53,238 nt of DNA, taken from NCBI GenBank assembly GCA_900542425.1, contig UQNQ01000010.1, positions 1 to 53,238 on the forward strand, in the 5' to 3' direction. The notes beneath the pieces are model-generated. The model saw nothing but the letters and a program-made list of their open reading frames with translations, ran no database searches and was not told the origin of the DNA. Position numbers and translations under genes: made by a program. The stretch is from an uncultured Eubacteriales bacterium (GTDB lineage Bacteria; Bacillota; Clostridia; Oscillospirales; CAG-272). Below, one piece after another: positions 8,383-17,563 of this stretch (the first letter of the stretch is position 1; each line of letters begins with the position of its first letter).

Positions 8383-9309
8383 ATGGCGAATATTTCCGCA
8401 CAAATGGTCGGTGATCTCAAGAAAAAAACAGGTGCAGGACTGATGGACTGCAAACGCGCTTTGGTGGAATCAAACGGAGATGTTGATGCCGCTATTAAAA
8501 TACTCAGAGAAAAAGGACTTGCCGCTGCTGCTAAAAAAGCTGACAGAATTGCGGCGGACGGACTGGTTTCCATCCTGAAGAACGGGAATACCGTTGCGAT
8601 GGTTGAAGTAAATTCCGAAACCGACTTTGTTGCCAAGAATGCGACATTTGTTGAGTTTGTAAATGGAATTCTGAGAACCATTGTTGCCTGCAAGCCCCAA
8701 ACGTTGGAAGAACTTGGCGCGTGCAAATTTGACGGAACAGAATACACAGTTGATGAGACTGTTAAGGATAAAATTTTCACAATCGGCGAAAAGATTTCCG
8801 TACGCCGTTTCGTTGTTGTAGACGGAATTACAAGCACATATGTGCATGGCAATGGTGCGATCGGCGTCATCGTGAAATTCGATGTAGATCCGTCACTGGA
8901 AAACAATGAGAAATTTACCGAATTTGCCAAAAATATCGCACTTCAGGCCGGTGCTTATGCGACACCGTATCTTGACCGTGATTCTGTCCCGGCTTCCGTG
9001 ATTGCAGAGGAAAAAGAGGTCGTTATCGCTCAGATCAAGAATGATCCTAAGAATGCGTCGAAGCCGGAAGCGATTCTTGAAAAAATGGCTGCCGGAAAAC
9101 TTGGCAAGTTCTATGAAGAAAACTGCCTTGTCGAGAAGGAATATATCAAAGATGACAATATGAAAGTCAGCCAGTATATTGCGTCTGTTGCCAAAGAACT
9201 TGGCACCGATATTAAAATCGCTTCTTTTGAAAGATTTGAAAAAGGCGAGGGCATTCAGAAAAGAGAAGACAATCTCGGCGATGAGGTTGCCAAGATGCTT
9301 GGAAAATAA
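8383..9309 (+). CDS. tsf: Elongation factor Ts
   Basis: A 308-residue EF-Ts, the nucleotide-exchange factor that recycles EF-Tu. The N terminus 'MANISAQMVGDLKKKTGAGL' followed by 'MDCKRAL' is the UBA-like EF-Tu-binding start, and 'VEVNSETDFVAKN' is the conserved TDFVA core. Two ATGs lie six bases apart (8377 and 8383). GGAGG at 8370-8374 is only 2 bases before the first but 8 before the second, so 8383 is chosen. The gene is co-transcribed with rpsB and ends at a strong intrinsic terminator (9327-9357). Confidence 0.98.
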   Translation: MANISAQMVGDLKKKTGAGLMDCKRALVESNGDVDAAIKILREKGLAAAAKKADRIAADGLVSILKNGNTVAMVEVNSETDFVAKNATFVEFVNGILRTIVACKPQTLEELGACKFDGTEYTVDETVKDKIFTIGEKISVRRFVVVDGITSTYVHGNGAIGVIVKFDVDPSLENNEKFTEFAKNIALQAGAYATPYLDRDSVPASVIAEEKEVVIAQIKNDPKNASKPEAILEKMAAGKLGKFYEENCLVEKEYIKDDNMKVSQYIASVAKELGTDIKIASFERFEKGEGIQKREDNLGDEVAKMLGK

Positions 9310-9326
9310 ACCGGAATTTAATCAAG

Positions 9327-9357
9327 AAATCCGTATGGTATTGCCATACGGATTTTT
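9327..9357 (+). terminator. Intrinsic terminator of rpsB-tsf
   Basis: A 12-bp perfect stem (AAATCCGTATGG with CCATACGGATTT, 5-base loop) running into T residues, 17 bases after the tsf stop. Confidence 0.92.
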
Positions 9358-9507
9358 GGTATCATCATAGCTTTGAAAAAAGAAACAATTAAAATCACGG
9401 ACTCTCTATTCCTCATGCCGATTGCCCATAAGGCGTTTCTGATGAGAAATATATTGTATTAAAAAAGGAAAATCTCAGGTGAGATCACGAGATGTAATAA
9501 AAAACAG

Positions 9508-9541
9508 ACGCCGCGGATATTATTATTCCGCGGCGTTTTTT
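9508..9541. terminator. Bidirectional terminator between tsf and the DUF4349 gene
   Basis: A 9-bp GC-rich stem (ACGCCGCGG/CCGCGGCGT) with T-runs on both strands. It sits 40 bases past the stop of the minus-strand lipoprotein gene and acts as back-up for tsf. The stretch from 9358 to 9507 holds no gene; it contains a palindrome ATCTCA-GG-TGAGAT of unknown use. Confidence 0.88.
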
Positions 9542-9580
9542 TATTTGATACAGAGTTTTCGGAAGAGATAACGATATCTT

Positions 9581-10486
9581 TTATTTCTTCTCATCGGTAT
9601 CGGATGAAGAAGTATCTGTACCTTTTTTTATTTTATCTTTTTTCTTTCTGTGTTTGACAGCGATAATGACAATAGCAATGATCATCCCGAGAAGCAGGAA
9701 CGGAGAGATCCAAATAATCACGATAAAGATTTCTCCCATGACATCGACAAACGTATCCATCGCACCGACAAAGGCTTTTCCGATACGCTGCCAATAAGAT
9801 TCCCCGGAAGGAGGACTGTATTCTTTCACTTCGGAAAGCGTTAGATAAACATAAGAATAATTGACAGCTTTATCCATAAGCTGCAGAGTAGAATTGATAG
9901 CGTTGATTTCTGTGCGGATTTCGGTAAGCTTATCCTCAAGCGTAATCATGTAATCTAAGGAATCCGCCTTTTCAAGCATTGCCGTAAGGCGCTCCTCTTG
10001 GAGGCGCAGACTGTCGAGCTTTGCTTTGTAGTCATAGTAAGAGTCTGTGATATCATCGGTGGAAAGAGAGGAGCGAAGTACATTGCAAGTTGTCCTCAGC
10101 GTTTCCAAATATTCCTCAACCTTATCTGCGGGAACCCGTACGGTATAGGTTCCGTGTTTCAACGCATCCTTGGAATCGGTAATGCTCGTATTGGTTTCTG
10201 AGGATTCTGAAATATAGCCTCCGAGCGCTTCTGCGGCAGAGACAATCAACGCGGCATCTTCTTTGAAGTTAGTTGACTCCAGCGTCAAATGGTAAGTTTT
10301 AATAATCTTTTTTTCCGGGGCTTCCTCTGTGGAAACAGTATCTTTGGAGATATCAGACTGAGAATCATCGGATGTTTCATTCCCAGGTTTCTGTTCACCG
10401 CCGTATGAGGAATCCTTGCTTCCGCAGGAACAGAAAATGCTCAAAAGCATCAGAAGAGAAAGAATCAGGGCAAACCTTTTTTTCAT
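9581..10486 (-). CDS. DUF4349-domain lipoprotein with C-terminal membrane segment
   Basis: A 301-residue lipoprotein: a Lys-Lys-Arg start, a hydrophobic stretch, then F-C-S-C with Cys21 as likely lipidation site. A Gly/Ser/Asp-rich linker follows. Residues about 80-225 match the DUF4349 pattern: 'YTVRVPADKVEEYLETL', a helical coiled segment 'KLDSLRLQEERLTAMLEK', then 'VNYSYVYLTLSE'. A transmembrane helix near residues 245-272 is followed by a Lys-rich cytoplasmic tail, so the protein is held by both lipid and helix. The function of DUF4349 is unknown; the coiled coil suggests an envelope-associated structural role. It is a single gene with its own TTGATA-17-TATAAT promoter and an AAGGAGG ribosome site. 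Confidence 0.88.
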   Translation of the reverse strand: MKKRFALILSLLMLLSIFCSCGSKDSSYGGEQKPGNETSDDSQSDISKDTVSTEEAPEKKIIKTYHLTLESTNFKEDAALIVSAAEALGGYISESSETNTSITDSKDALKHGTYTVRVPADKVEEYLETLRTTCNVLRSSLSTDDITDSYYDYKAKLDSLRLQEERLTAMLEKADSLDYMITLEDKLTEIRTEINAINSTLQLMDKAVNYSYVYLTLSEVKEYSPPSGESYWQRIGKAFVGAMDTFVDVMGEIFIVIIWISPFLLLGMIIAIVIIAVKHRKKKDKIKKGTDTSSSDTDEKK

Positions 10487-10522
10487 AAGAGTTCCTCCTT
10501 GTATTCCAGTATCTTTGTTTAC

Positions 10523-10551
10523 ATTATATACTGTATGCGCTAAAATATCAA
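10523..10551 (-). promoter_or_regulatory. Promoter of the DUF4349 lipoprotein gene
   Basis: Minus strand: TTGATA (10546-10551), 17 bases, TATAAT (10523-10528), about 30 bases ahead of the AAGGAGG site. Confidence 0.8.
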
Positions 10552-10679
10552 GTTCATTTTATGAATTTTTACAAATATAAGAGGAAAGAGGGTATTTTTG
10601 ATTGAGAGCTGCGGATTATTTTGACGAATCAACGAAAAGAAGAACTTCTTTCATCTTTGGAAAATCTACTGGATAAAAG

Positions 10680-10712
10680 AAAAAATTCCCTGCCGTGAAA
10701 ACGGCAGGGAAT
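10680..10712 (-). terminator. Intrinsic terminator after valS
   Basis: A 12-bp perfect stem ATTCCCTGCCGT/ACGGCAGGGAAT with a 4-base loop, followed on the minus strand by a T-rich run (TTTTTTCTTTT region), about 10 bases past the valS stop. Confidence 0.93.
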
Positions 10713-10722
10713 CTGAAAAAGC

Positions 10723-13359
10723 TTATTTTTGATAGCCCGCGAGGGAAGCTTCTACAGAAGCAAGTTTTTCGGCATACGCCGCTTTTTTTGCCTTTTCTCC
10801 TTCAATGACGGCGGCAGGCGCTTTGGAGACAAATCCTTCATTGGCAAGTTTCCCGGAAATCCGGTCGATTTCGGAAAGCAACTTCTGTTTTTCCGCTTCA
10901 AGACGTGCGATCTCTTTTTCGATATCGACCATTTCGGCAAGCGGAATAAAAATTGTCGCCTTATCCGAGACAATCTGTACACAACCGTCTCCTGTAAACG
11001 TATCCGGATATTCTACCGCAGAGGCGCCGGCAAGCTTTTCAAAGAATGCTGAAACCGCAGGAGAGAATGTCTCATGGTCGGGAGAAACAATATAAATTTT
11101 TGCCTTTTTGGACGGGGGAACGTTCATTTCCGCACGGCGATTGCGTATTTGTCGAATCGCTGTAATGAGAAGCTCCATTGCGGCTTCTTCTTTTTCAAAG
11201 ATGAGGTCTTTTTGGTGCTTCGGATAGCAGGCGATAACGATGCTTTCCCCGTTATGCGGTAACGCTTGCCAGATGGTTTCGGTAATAAACGGCATAAACG
11301 GATGCAAAAGCTCCATGGAACCGCGCAGAACATAGGAAAGTACCCGGCAGGCATTTTCATAATCTTCGCCCTCTTTCACAAAAAGACGTGGCTTGATCAC
11401 TTCAATATACCAGTCGCAAAGCACACTCCAAAGGAAATCGTAGAGCTTAGCAAGGGCAACGCCGAGCTCATATTTATCGAGATTTTCTGCGACCTCGGAA
11501 GCCAGACGGTTGAATTTTGAAAGAATCCATTTGTCCTCTAAATGCAGCTTCTCGATATAGGGAAGGGCTGTATCCTCCAGCGTTTCCGGCAGATTCATGA
11601 GCGCAAAGCGTGAGGCGTTCCAGATTTTATTGGTAAAGTTGCGGGCTGCCTCTATTTTTTCAGGGGAAAAGCGCATATCGTTACCGGGTGAATTACCGGT
11701 GAGCAGGGCAAATCGCAGTGCGTCTGCGCCGCAGGAATCGATAATTTCCATCGGATCAATGCCGTTTCCGAGTGATTTGGACATTTTGCGTCCTTCGGCA
11801 TCGCGCACAAGACCGTGTATGAAAACGTTTGTAAACGGTTTCTCTTTCATTTCCTCCATGCCCATCGCAATCATTCGAGCAACCCAGAAAGGAATGATAT
11901 CATAACCCGTCACAAGTGTCGAGGTTGGATAAAAATAGCTGAGATCCTCGGTTTTTTCCGGCCAGCCAAGGGTTGAAAAAGGCCAGAGCCCGGAAGAGAA
12001 CCATGTATCAAGGACATCTTCATCCTGGTGAATGTGATGGCTGCCGCATTTCGGACACTCTGTGAGATCGGTTTCAGAAACGGAAATTTCTCCGCAGTCA
12101 TCACAATAGAAAGCCGGAATCCGGTGTCCCCACCAGAGCTGACGGGAAATACACCAGTCACGGATGCCATACATCCAGTTGAGATAGATTTTAGAGAATC
12201 GATCGGGAATAAAGCGGATATCGCCTTCTTCCACAACACGGATGGCTTCCTTTGCAAGCGGCTCCATCTTTACATACCACTGACGCGAGGCAAGTGGTTC
12301 CAGCGCGGTACCGCAGCGGTAGCAGTGACCGACATTGTGTTTGCAGGATTCCACTTTGACAAGGTATCCGCCCGCTTCGAGATCGGCAACGATGGCCCGT
12401 CTCGCTTCATACCGATCCATCCCGTCATATGGATATCCGCCGATGATTTTTGCGTGCTCATCAATGACGGAAATCATGGGAAGTCCATGACGCTTGCCGA
12501 CCTCAAAGTCGTTCGGATCATGGCAGGGAGTGATTTTTACGCATCCGGTTCCGAAGTCGCGTTCAACATATTCATCGGCAATAACAGGAATCTCGCGCCC
12601 TACAAGAGGTAAAATCAGTGTTTTACCGATAAGATGCGTATAGCGTTCATCCTCCGGGTGGACAGCGACCGCCGTATCGCCGAGCAATGTTTCGGGACGT
12701 GTCGTTGCAATGATCACGAACTCATCGCTGTCTTTTACCGGATATCGGATGTGCCAGAACGAACCGTCTTTTTCTTTATATTCCACCTCGGCATCAGAGA
12801 GCGCCGTAGCACACTTCGGGCAGAAGTTGCTGATGCGGTAACCGCGGTAGATGAGTCCCTTATGGTAAAGATCGACAAATGTTTTCCGTACTGCCTTGGA
12901 GAGTGTTTCATCCATCGTGAAGCGTTCGCGTGTCCAATCACAGGAAGATCCGAGCGCTTTTAACTGTTCTATGATACGGCATCCGTATTTGTTCTTCCAT
13001 TCCCAAACGAGCGCGGTGAAAGCTTCGCGTCCGAGATCATGGCGTGAGAGACCCTTTTCTTTACGCAGTGTTTCCTCTACTTTGATCTGTGTTGCGATGC
13101 CCGCATGGTCAGTGCCGGGTACCCACAGCGTACAGAAGCCGGACATCCGTTTATATCGGATGATGGTATCCTGAAGCGTTTCGTCCAATGCATGTCCCAT
13201 ATGAAGCTGTCCCGTCACATTCGGAGGCGGAATCACGATGGTAAACGGGGTTTTGTTTTTATCAATTTCAGGCGTAAAATAACCGGCGTCGCACCATTTC
13301 TGATAGAGCGGCTTTTCAATCTGTCCGGGGTTATAGGTTTTTTCAAGTTCTTTTCTCAT
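10723..13359 (-). CDS. valS: Valyl-tRNA synthetase
   Basis: An 878-residue class I synthetase that charges tRNA-Val. The HIGH motif is 'HMGH' at residues 53-56 within 'PPPNVTGQLHMGHALDET', and the KMSKS loop is 'KMSKSLGNGIDP' near residue 520. Between them lies the CP1 editing domain ('TTRPETLLGDTAVAVHPED'), which hydrolyses Thr-tRNA-Val. The C-terminal 60 residues form the ValS coiled coil. Start: the ATG at 13359 has AAAGGA 9 bases upstream, whereas a TTG two codons earlier is too close. No T-box is seen; the gene lies 30 bases after the lipid kinase gene, so it is probably expressed from that gene's promoter. Confidence 0.98.
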   Translation of the reverse strand: MRKELEKTYNPGQIEKPLYQKWCDAGYFTPEIDKNKTPFTIVIPPPNVTGQLHMGHALDETLQDTIIRYKRMSGFCTLWVPGTDHAGIATQIKVEETLRKEKGLSRHDLGREAFTALVWEWKNKYGCRIIEQLKALGSSCDWTRERFTMDETLSKAVRKTFVDLYHKGLIYRGYRISNFCPKCATALSDAEVEYKEKDGSFWHIRYPVKDSDEFVIIATTRPETLLGDTAVAVHPEDERYTHLIGKTLILPLVGREIPVIADEYVERDFGTGCVKITPCHDPNDFEVGKRHGLPMISVIDEHAKIIGGYPYDGMDRYEARRAIVADLEAGGYLVKVESCKHNVGHCYRCGTALEPLASRQWYVKMEPLAKEAIRVVEEGDIRFIPDRFSKIYLNWMYGIRDWCISRQLWWGHRIPAFYCDDCGEISVSETDLTECPKCGSHHIHQDEDVLDTWFSSGLWPFSTLGWPEKTEDLSYFYPTSTLVTGYDIIPFWVARMIAMGMEEMKEKPFTNVFIHGLVRDAEGRKMSKSLGNGIDPMEIIDSCGADALRFALLTGNSPGNDMRFSPEKIEAARNFTNKIWNASRFALMNLPETLEDTALPYIEKLHLEDKWILSKFNRLASEVAENLDKYELGVALAKLYDFLWSVLCDWYIEVIKPRLFVKEGEDYENACRVLSYVLRGSMELLHPFMPFITETIWQALPHNGESIVIACYPKHQKDLIFEKEEAAMELLITAIRQIRNRRAEMNVPPSKKAKIYIVSPDHETFSPAVSAFFEKLAGASAVEYPDTFTGDGCVQIVSDKATIFIPLAEMVDIEKEIARLEAEKQKLLSEIDRISGKLANEGFVSKAPAAVIEGEKAKKAAYAEKLASVEASLAGYQK

Positions 13360-13389
13360 CGTCAAATATCCTTTGCTTTTATGAAAGTT

Positions 13390-14370
13390 TTATGTATTGG
13401 AGCTTACCTGCTCCTCTTCCAATGGTTCTTTTCCGATAAGGGAGAGACATCGTGAACCTTTCGGAACGGAAAATGCGATGCTTTGCGGCGAAATTTCGAT
13501 TTGAACGGTTTTGTACGGGGATATCTCTCCGTCTGCGCATACACCAAGCGGTTTATAGGATTCAATCAGCACTTTTTTGCATGTTTGATACCGGATGAAT
13601 GGATATCTGCTTATTCCGTTTTCGTCGACATGGCCTCCTTTTTTGTATTTCGCGACCAATTTGACAAAGTCCATTCTGGAAACCTTGTCAACAAGACACA
13701 GATTCATGTATCCGTCATTGAGCAAAGCATCCGGCGCTACTTTGAAGCCGTCTCCGTAATAATTGGCGTTAGCGAGCGCGAAAAGCGTAAATTCCCGTTC
13801 AATGGCTTCTCTGTCGTCGATAAGGACTTTAAATGTTTTACCAAAGGCTTTGGTAAAAACATCCGCAACACTAAACAAATAAGCAAGCTTGGAGGGAACA
13901 AGCGCGCTGCGTTTGATTTCCGACACTTTTTGAACAACATCGCAGTCAAATCCGATATTGAGAACATTGATACAGTATCTTCTGTTGTATCGGATAAGAT
14001 CCAGCTTTTCCGGCTTACCGAGCAGTTGGCGTTTGATATCAAGGAAATATGCAGGGGATGAAAAGGCTTTAATGAAATCGTTTCCCGTACCTGTGGGAAT
14101 GACGGTGACCTCGGCATTGGAAAATCCGACGGCACCATTGATGACTTCGTACAAGGTTCCGTCGCCTCCGCACGCGTAAAACCGAAGCGGGACATCCGGA
14201 TTTTTCTCGCATCTTTCGCGTACAAACCGGGTCCCGTCTCCTATTGTGAGGGTGTGATAGATTTCAAAGTCTACATTCAGTTCCTCACAGGCATATGTGA
14301 TGGAGGAAAGAACGGCAGGCAGCTTTTTTCCTTTGCCGGCCGCAGGATTGACTACAAATATGTGTTTCAT
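13390..14370 (-). CDS. Diacylglycerol kinase-family lipid kinase (YegS/DagK type)
   Basis: A 326-residue DAGK-catalytic protein: 'VVNPAAGKGKK' near the N terminus, the nucleotide-binding 'GGDGT' at residues 68-72 and 'PTGTGNDF' at 92-99. In Firmicutes such soluble kinases recycle diacylglycerol to phosphatidate or phosphorylate related lipids. The ATG at 14370 has AGGGAGG 6 bases upstream; an earlier TTG is overlapped by that ribosome site. The promoter at 14407-14435 is close to ideal. valS begins 30 bases after the stop, an unusual partnership that likely makes valS expression depend on this promoter. Confidence 0.9.
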   Translation of the reverse strand: MKHIFVVNPAAGKGKKLPAVLSSITYACEELNVDFEIYHTLTIGDGTRFVRERCEKNPDVPLRFYACGGDGTLYEVINGAVGFSNAEVTVIPTGTGNDFIKAFSSPAYFLDIKRQLLGKPEKLDLIRYNRRYCINVLNIGFDCDVVQKVSEIKRSALVPSKLAYLFSVADVFTKAFGKTFKVLIDDREAIEREFTLFALANANYYGDGFKVAPDALLNDGYMNLCLVDKVSRMDFVKLVAKYKKGGHVDENGISRYPFIRYQTCKKVLIESYKPLGVCADGEISPYKTVQIEISPQSIAFSVPKGSRCLSLIGKEPLEEEQVSSNT

Positions 14371-14406
14371 CAAAATCCTCCCTGCCAATTTGTATAATTA
14401 AATCTT

Positions 14407-14435
14407 ATTATAGCCAAAAAATCTGGGTGTGTCAA
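14407..14435 (-). promoter_or_regulatory. Strong promoter of the lipid kinase-valS operon
   Basis: Minus strand: TTGACA (14430-14435), 17 bases, TATAAT (14407-14412), a perfect sigma-A consensus. The remaining bases up to 14592 hold no recognisable gene. Confidence 0.88.
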
Positions 14436-14592
14436 GGGTTTTCCGAATGTTTATCGATAATGGTCTCCTTGCCGTTTGAGAGAGAAAATGCTATTTTTTA
14501 TCTTCTTGAATTTTCTGTTGGAGGTGTTTCAGGGCAAAATTACAATAGCAGAACTGAACAGAAACTTTTTTGTCATGATAAAAATGATGAGC

Positions 14593-15075
14593 TTAATAGT
14601 AAATTTCTACTCTGCGTAAAACCTTTCTGCCAAACCACGTTCCGGCAAATACGCCAAGGAAGGAAAGCGCTGTATAAGGGAATGTCATCAGCATTTCTTT
14701 CCAGCTGTAGGAATTGACATCGAAACGCTTCAGATTCAGCCATTGAGCCAAAAAGTCGATGTCAATTCCGAATGAGATGATAATAGAAATTGGAAATACA
14801 ATTCCGAGAAAAATGGGAAATTCAATACATGCGCCGTAAAAGATGCCGAGAATTCCCGACAATAAAAAACAGACTGCGGGGAAGACCGCATAGAGAAGAA
14901 TGAGCAGATATAACTGAGCCGCGTTTTTACTTTGAAAAAAGATATGGAGAAGTGGCATGCCGGCAAAAAACATGAGCAGCGCCGTCGCAATCCGAAACGT
15001 TGGGATGCTTCGGCTTTCTTCGTCGATTGCTTGTGCGACCTCACGTTTCCATCGCCATCTGTTGTTCAAATACAA
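14593..15075 (-). CDS. Small four-helix membrane protein of unknown function
   Basis: I do not recognise the family. The start is taken as TTG at 15075, because AAGGAG lies 6 bases upstream and the TTGACA-17-TATCAT promoter (15115-15143) would place the transcript start near 15108, excluding any longer reading. The 160 residues begin with a basic cytoplasmic stretch ('NNRWRWKREV'). Four hydrophobic segments follow at roughly residues 29-50, 55-75, 80-105 and 130-150, and the C terminus is basic ('RKVLRRVEIYY'). It is monocistronic and next to the low-GC restriction island. No catalytic motif is visible. Confidence 0.65.
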   Translation of the reverse strand: MYLNNRWRWKREVAQAIDEESRSIPTFRIATALLMFFAGMPLLHIFFQSKNAAQLYLLILLYAVFPAVCFLLSGILGIFYGACIEFPIFLGIVFPISIIISFGIDIDFLAQWLNLKRFDVNSYSWKEMLMTFPYTALSFLGVFAGTWFGRKVLRRVEIYY

Positions 15076-15114
15076 TTTTTTCTCCTTTCCGGCAGAAGCC
15101 GTTTTCTTGATTTT

Positions 15115-15143
15115 ATGATAACATATGCGGTGTAAAGTGTCAA
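15115..15143 (-). promoter_or_regulatory. Promoter of the small membrane protein gene
   Basis: Minus strand: TTGACA (15138-15143), 17 bases, TATCAT (15115-15120), 40 bases from the chosen TTG start. Confidence 0.8.
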
Positions 15144-15359
15144 GAAAAAGAACAGCGGCAATGCCAGCGCCAGACAAGGAAGTAATTTGGCGGAAAGATG
15201 TAATAAAAAGCGTTTTTTGAGAAGGAGAACATATAGAACGGTGGAGCCCTTTGTGAAATAGAGACTTTCGTCGGTTTCTTATGCTTATTTGTTGCTTATT
15301 CGTCGCTTAAATCTGCAAGCCGATACTGAAAGATACCGTAAAAATTCATGGATTATCTA

Positions 15360-15388
15360 TTGAGTTTACGTGTAATTTGTGCTACAAT
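15360..15388 (+). promoter_or_regulatory. Promoter of the restriction-modification operon
   Basis: TTGAGT (15360-15365), 17 bases, TACAAT (15383-15388). Upstream (15178-15359) there is no gene, only an A+T-rich stretch with an imperfect repeat of TTATTTGTTGCTTATTCGTC type near 15280-15310. Confidence 0.65.
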
Positions 15389-15432
15389 AAATTATACATT
15401 ATTATGTTTAGAGGAAAGGAGTTGCGCCTACT

Positions 15433-16269
15433 ATGAAAAAAAACAAGCTTGTCGCGCCTGTTTTGAAGTGGGTAGGCGGCAAAAGACAACTAATAGAAAC
15501 TTTTTCGCCGTTGTTACCAAAGAAAATTACATCGTATTGTGAACCATTTGTCGGCGGCGGAGCGCTACTGTTTCATTTGCAACCTAATATAGCCTATGTT
15601 AATGATATTAACACAGATTTGATATGTGTTTATACTGTTATAAAAGATGATGTTAATGAATTGATAGAAGAATTAAAGAAATATAAGAATGAGTCTGAAT
15701 TTTTCTATTCTGTTCGTGATTGGGATAGAGATAGAGAAAAATATAATTCCTTATCAGCGGTTAAACGAGCAGCACGCATTCTATACTTGAACAAAACCTG
15801 TTATAATGGGCTTTATCGTGTTAATAATGCAGGCGAGTTTAATTCTCCGTTCGGCAACTATCGAAACCCAAACATTGTAAATGAACCTGTGTTGCGTGCT
15901 GTACATGCTTATTTTAATACAGCAAAAGTTCATTTTTCATGTTTGGATTATGTAGAAATGTTAAAAGATATAAAAAAAGGCACATTTGTATACCTTGACC
16001 CGCCATATGATCCAGTATCGGAAACATCAAGCTTTACCGGATATTCAAAAGGCGGTTTTTCTAAAGAGGATCAAATACGTCTACGTGAGTGCTGCGATGA
16101 TTTGGACAAACGCGGTATTAAGTTTATGCTTTCAAATTCAGCTACACCTTTTATCAAGGAGCAGTATGCTGCATATAATATAATTTCGGTACAAGCAAAA
16201 CGCGCAATTAATTCTGTTGGTAGCAAACGTGGTGATGTTGATGAAGTTGTGGTGAGAAATTATGAGTAA
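15433..16269 (+). CDS. DNA adenine N6-methyltransferase, Dam/DpnM-like (D12 class alpha)
   Basis: A 278-residue adenine methyltransferase. Order of motifs: 'LKWVGGKRQL' and 'FVGGGALLFHL' (AdoMet binding, residues 11-47), 'CYNGLYRVNNAGEFNSPFG' (123-141), and the catalytic D189-P-P-Y192. 'LSNSATPFI' and 'DVDEVVVRNYE' follow in the target-recognition and C-terminal parts. This layout matches class alpha enzymes such as Dam and DpnM, many of which modify GATC, but the recognition sequence here is not proven. Its stop overlaps the nuclease gene start by eight bases, the usual coupling of a protective methylase with its nuclease. The base composition is clearly more A+T-rich than the flanks, a sign of transfer. 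Confidence 0.93.
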   Translation: MKKNKLVAPVLKWVGGKRQLIETFSPLLPKKITSYCEPFVGGGALLFHLQPNIAYVNDINTDLICVYTVIKDDVNELIEELKKYKNESEFFYSVRDWDRDREKYNSLSAVKRAARILYLNKTCYNGLYRVNNAGEFNSPFGNYRNPNIVNEPVLRAVHAYFNTAKVHFSCLDYVEMLKDIKKGTFVYLDPPYDPVSETSSFTGYSKGGFSKEDQIRLRECCDDLDKRGIKFMLSNSATPFIKEQYAAYNIISVQAKRAINSVGSKRGDVDEVVVRNYE

Positions 16270-17548
16270 CGCAAGTTTGAATGATGTAGCATGGAAACAG
16301 TTGTTTGATAAATATGATATTTTACGCCATGTTGAAAACGACGGGTTCTATAGTATATCTGCTACACAAATAAAAGAATTTCGTGAACCGCGCCTAATGG
16401 CAAAATTTGACCATACAATAAACCTACCCAAATTGTTTGCTGATAATAAATTGGCCATTTTGCCTATAACGCGCGGAGATTATATTATTTCTCATTTTGA
16501 TGCATACCACACATTTGAAGTGGACAATTCGCCTGTAACCAAGGTATCTTTACCCACTTATATTCAAAGCTTGAATAGCAATAATATTCCAAGTGAGGCA
16601 ATCGCTTTGAATTGTGCCGTTGCTTCAGGAATAATTGCGGAATTTATGGAAGATAGCGACATTGTTGCTACTGTTTCGGGACGTATGGGTTCAGGCGCAT
16701 TCTCTTTCAATATTAATGATACAAAAACGGGTTCTGTTCGACAAGTTAATGTAAATAATTCGCAGATTGAAATAGATGCGGCTTATGAAGGTGCTTCTTC
16801 TCTGGCGATATTTGAAGCGAAGAGGGATCTTTCAGAAGATTTTTTGATAAGGCAGTTATATTATCCGTTTCGTGTATGGCAAAGTCGTGTTACGAAACCT
16901 GTGAAGCCTATTTTCCTTGTATATTCTAATGGCATATACAGGCTCTTTGAATATACGTTTGATGACCCTAAAAATTATAGTTCTTTAAGACTGGTAAAAC
17001 AAAGAAATTATTCTATTGAAGATACTGCCATTTCGGTTTCTGATATTCAAGCAGTTTTAGAGAGTGCAGTTATCGTCGATGAACCGAAAGTACCGTTTCC
17101 ACAAGCAGATAAATTTGAAAGAGTTATCAACCTTTGCGAACTTATCAGCGTACAGGAATTAAGTCGAATAGATGTAACAGAAAGATACGCTTTTGATTCA
17201 AGGCAAACAAATTATTACACGGATGCGGCACGTTACTTGGGATTGCTTGAAAAAAGAAAAGAAAGCGGAACTCCGTTATATTCGATCAGTGAGACAGGGC
17301 GACGTATACTTAATTTGGGATTTAAGCAACGTCAATTAGCATATTGTAACATCATATTGTCACATAAAGCTTTTAATTCTTCATTGCGTCTATATTTACA
17401 AAAGGGTGTTATGCCGTCAACAAGTGAAATAGTTGATATTATGAAGCAGTCAGAGCTTTATCAGGTTGAAAGCAACAGTACTTTTATTCGTCGTTCTTCA
17501 AGCATTAAAGGATGGATTAACTGGATTGTTTCACTTATAAACGAATAA
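16262..17548 (+). CDS. Type II restriction endonuclease with PD-(D/E)XK-like core
   Basis: A 428-residue protein encoded directly after, and overlapping, the adenine methylase. It is not DpnII-like in sequence. A likely nuclease core lies at residues 168-200: E170-x-D172 followed by 'FEAK' (E185-x-K187) and 'RQLYYPFRVW', matching the D-(x)n-ExK arrangement of PD-(D/E)XK nucleases. The first 80 residues ('WKQLFDKYDILRHV', 'ILPITRGDYIISHF') and the last 150 ('YYTDAARYLGLLEK', 'YSISETGRRIL') look like winged-helix regions that could read DNA. I recall this type as an annotated but little-studied type II enzyme family. The cognate site is unknown; it should match that of the methylase. Confidence 0.8.
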   Translation: MSNASLNDVAWKQLFDKYDILRHVENDGFYSISATQIKEFREPRLMAKFDHTINLPKLFADNKLAILPITRGDYIISHFDAYHTFEVDNSPVTKVSLPTYIQSLNSNNIPSEAIALNCAVASGIIAEFMEDSDIVATVSGRMGSGAFSFNINDTKTGSVRQVNVNNSQIEIDAAYEGASSLAIFEAKRDLSEDFLIRQLYYPFRVWQSRVTKPVKPIFLVYSNGIYRLFEYTFDDPKNYSSLRLVKQRNYSIEDTAISVSDIQAVLESAVIVDEPKVPFPQADKFERVINLCELISVQELSRIDVTERYAFDSRQTNYYTDAARYLGLLEKRKESGTPLYSISETGRRILNLGFKQRQLAYCNIILSHKAFNSSLRLYLQKGVMPSTSEIVDIMKQSELYQVESNSTFIRRSSSIKGWINWIVSLINE

Positions 17549-17563
17549 AATGTAATACAGAAT

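Noticed and set aside
9358..9507. Possible small RNA between the two terminators after tsf
   Set aside because: Only short palindromes and no promoter are visible, so a gene cannot be supported.
13360..13389. T-box or other tRNA-responsive leader for valS
   Set aside because: Only 30 bases separate valS from the upstream gene, and no specifier stem or T-box sequence is present. The same is true of glyS at 35654-35672.
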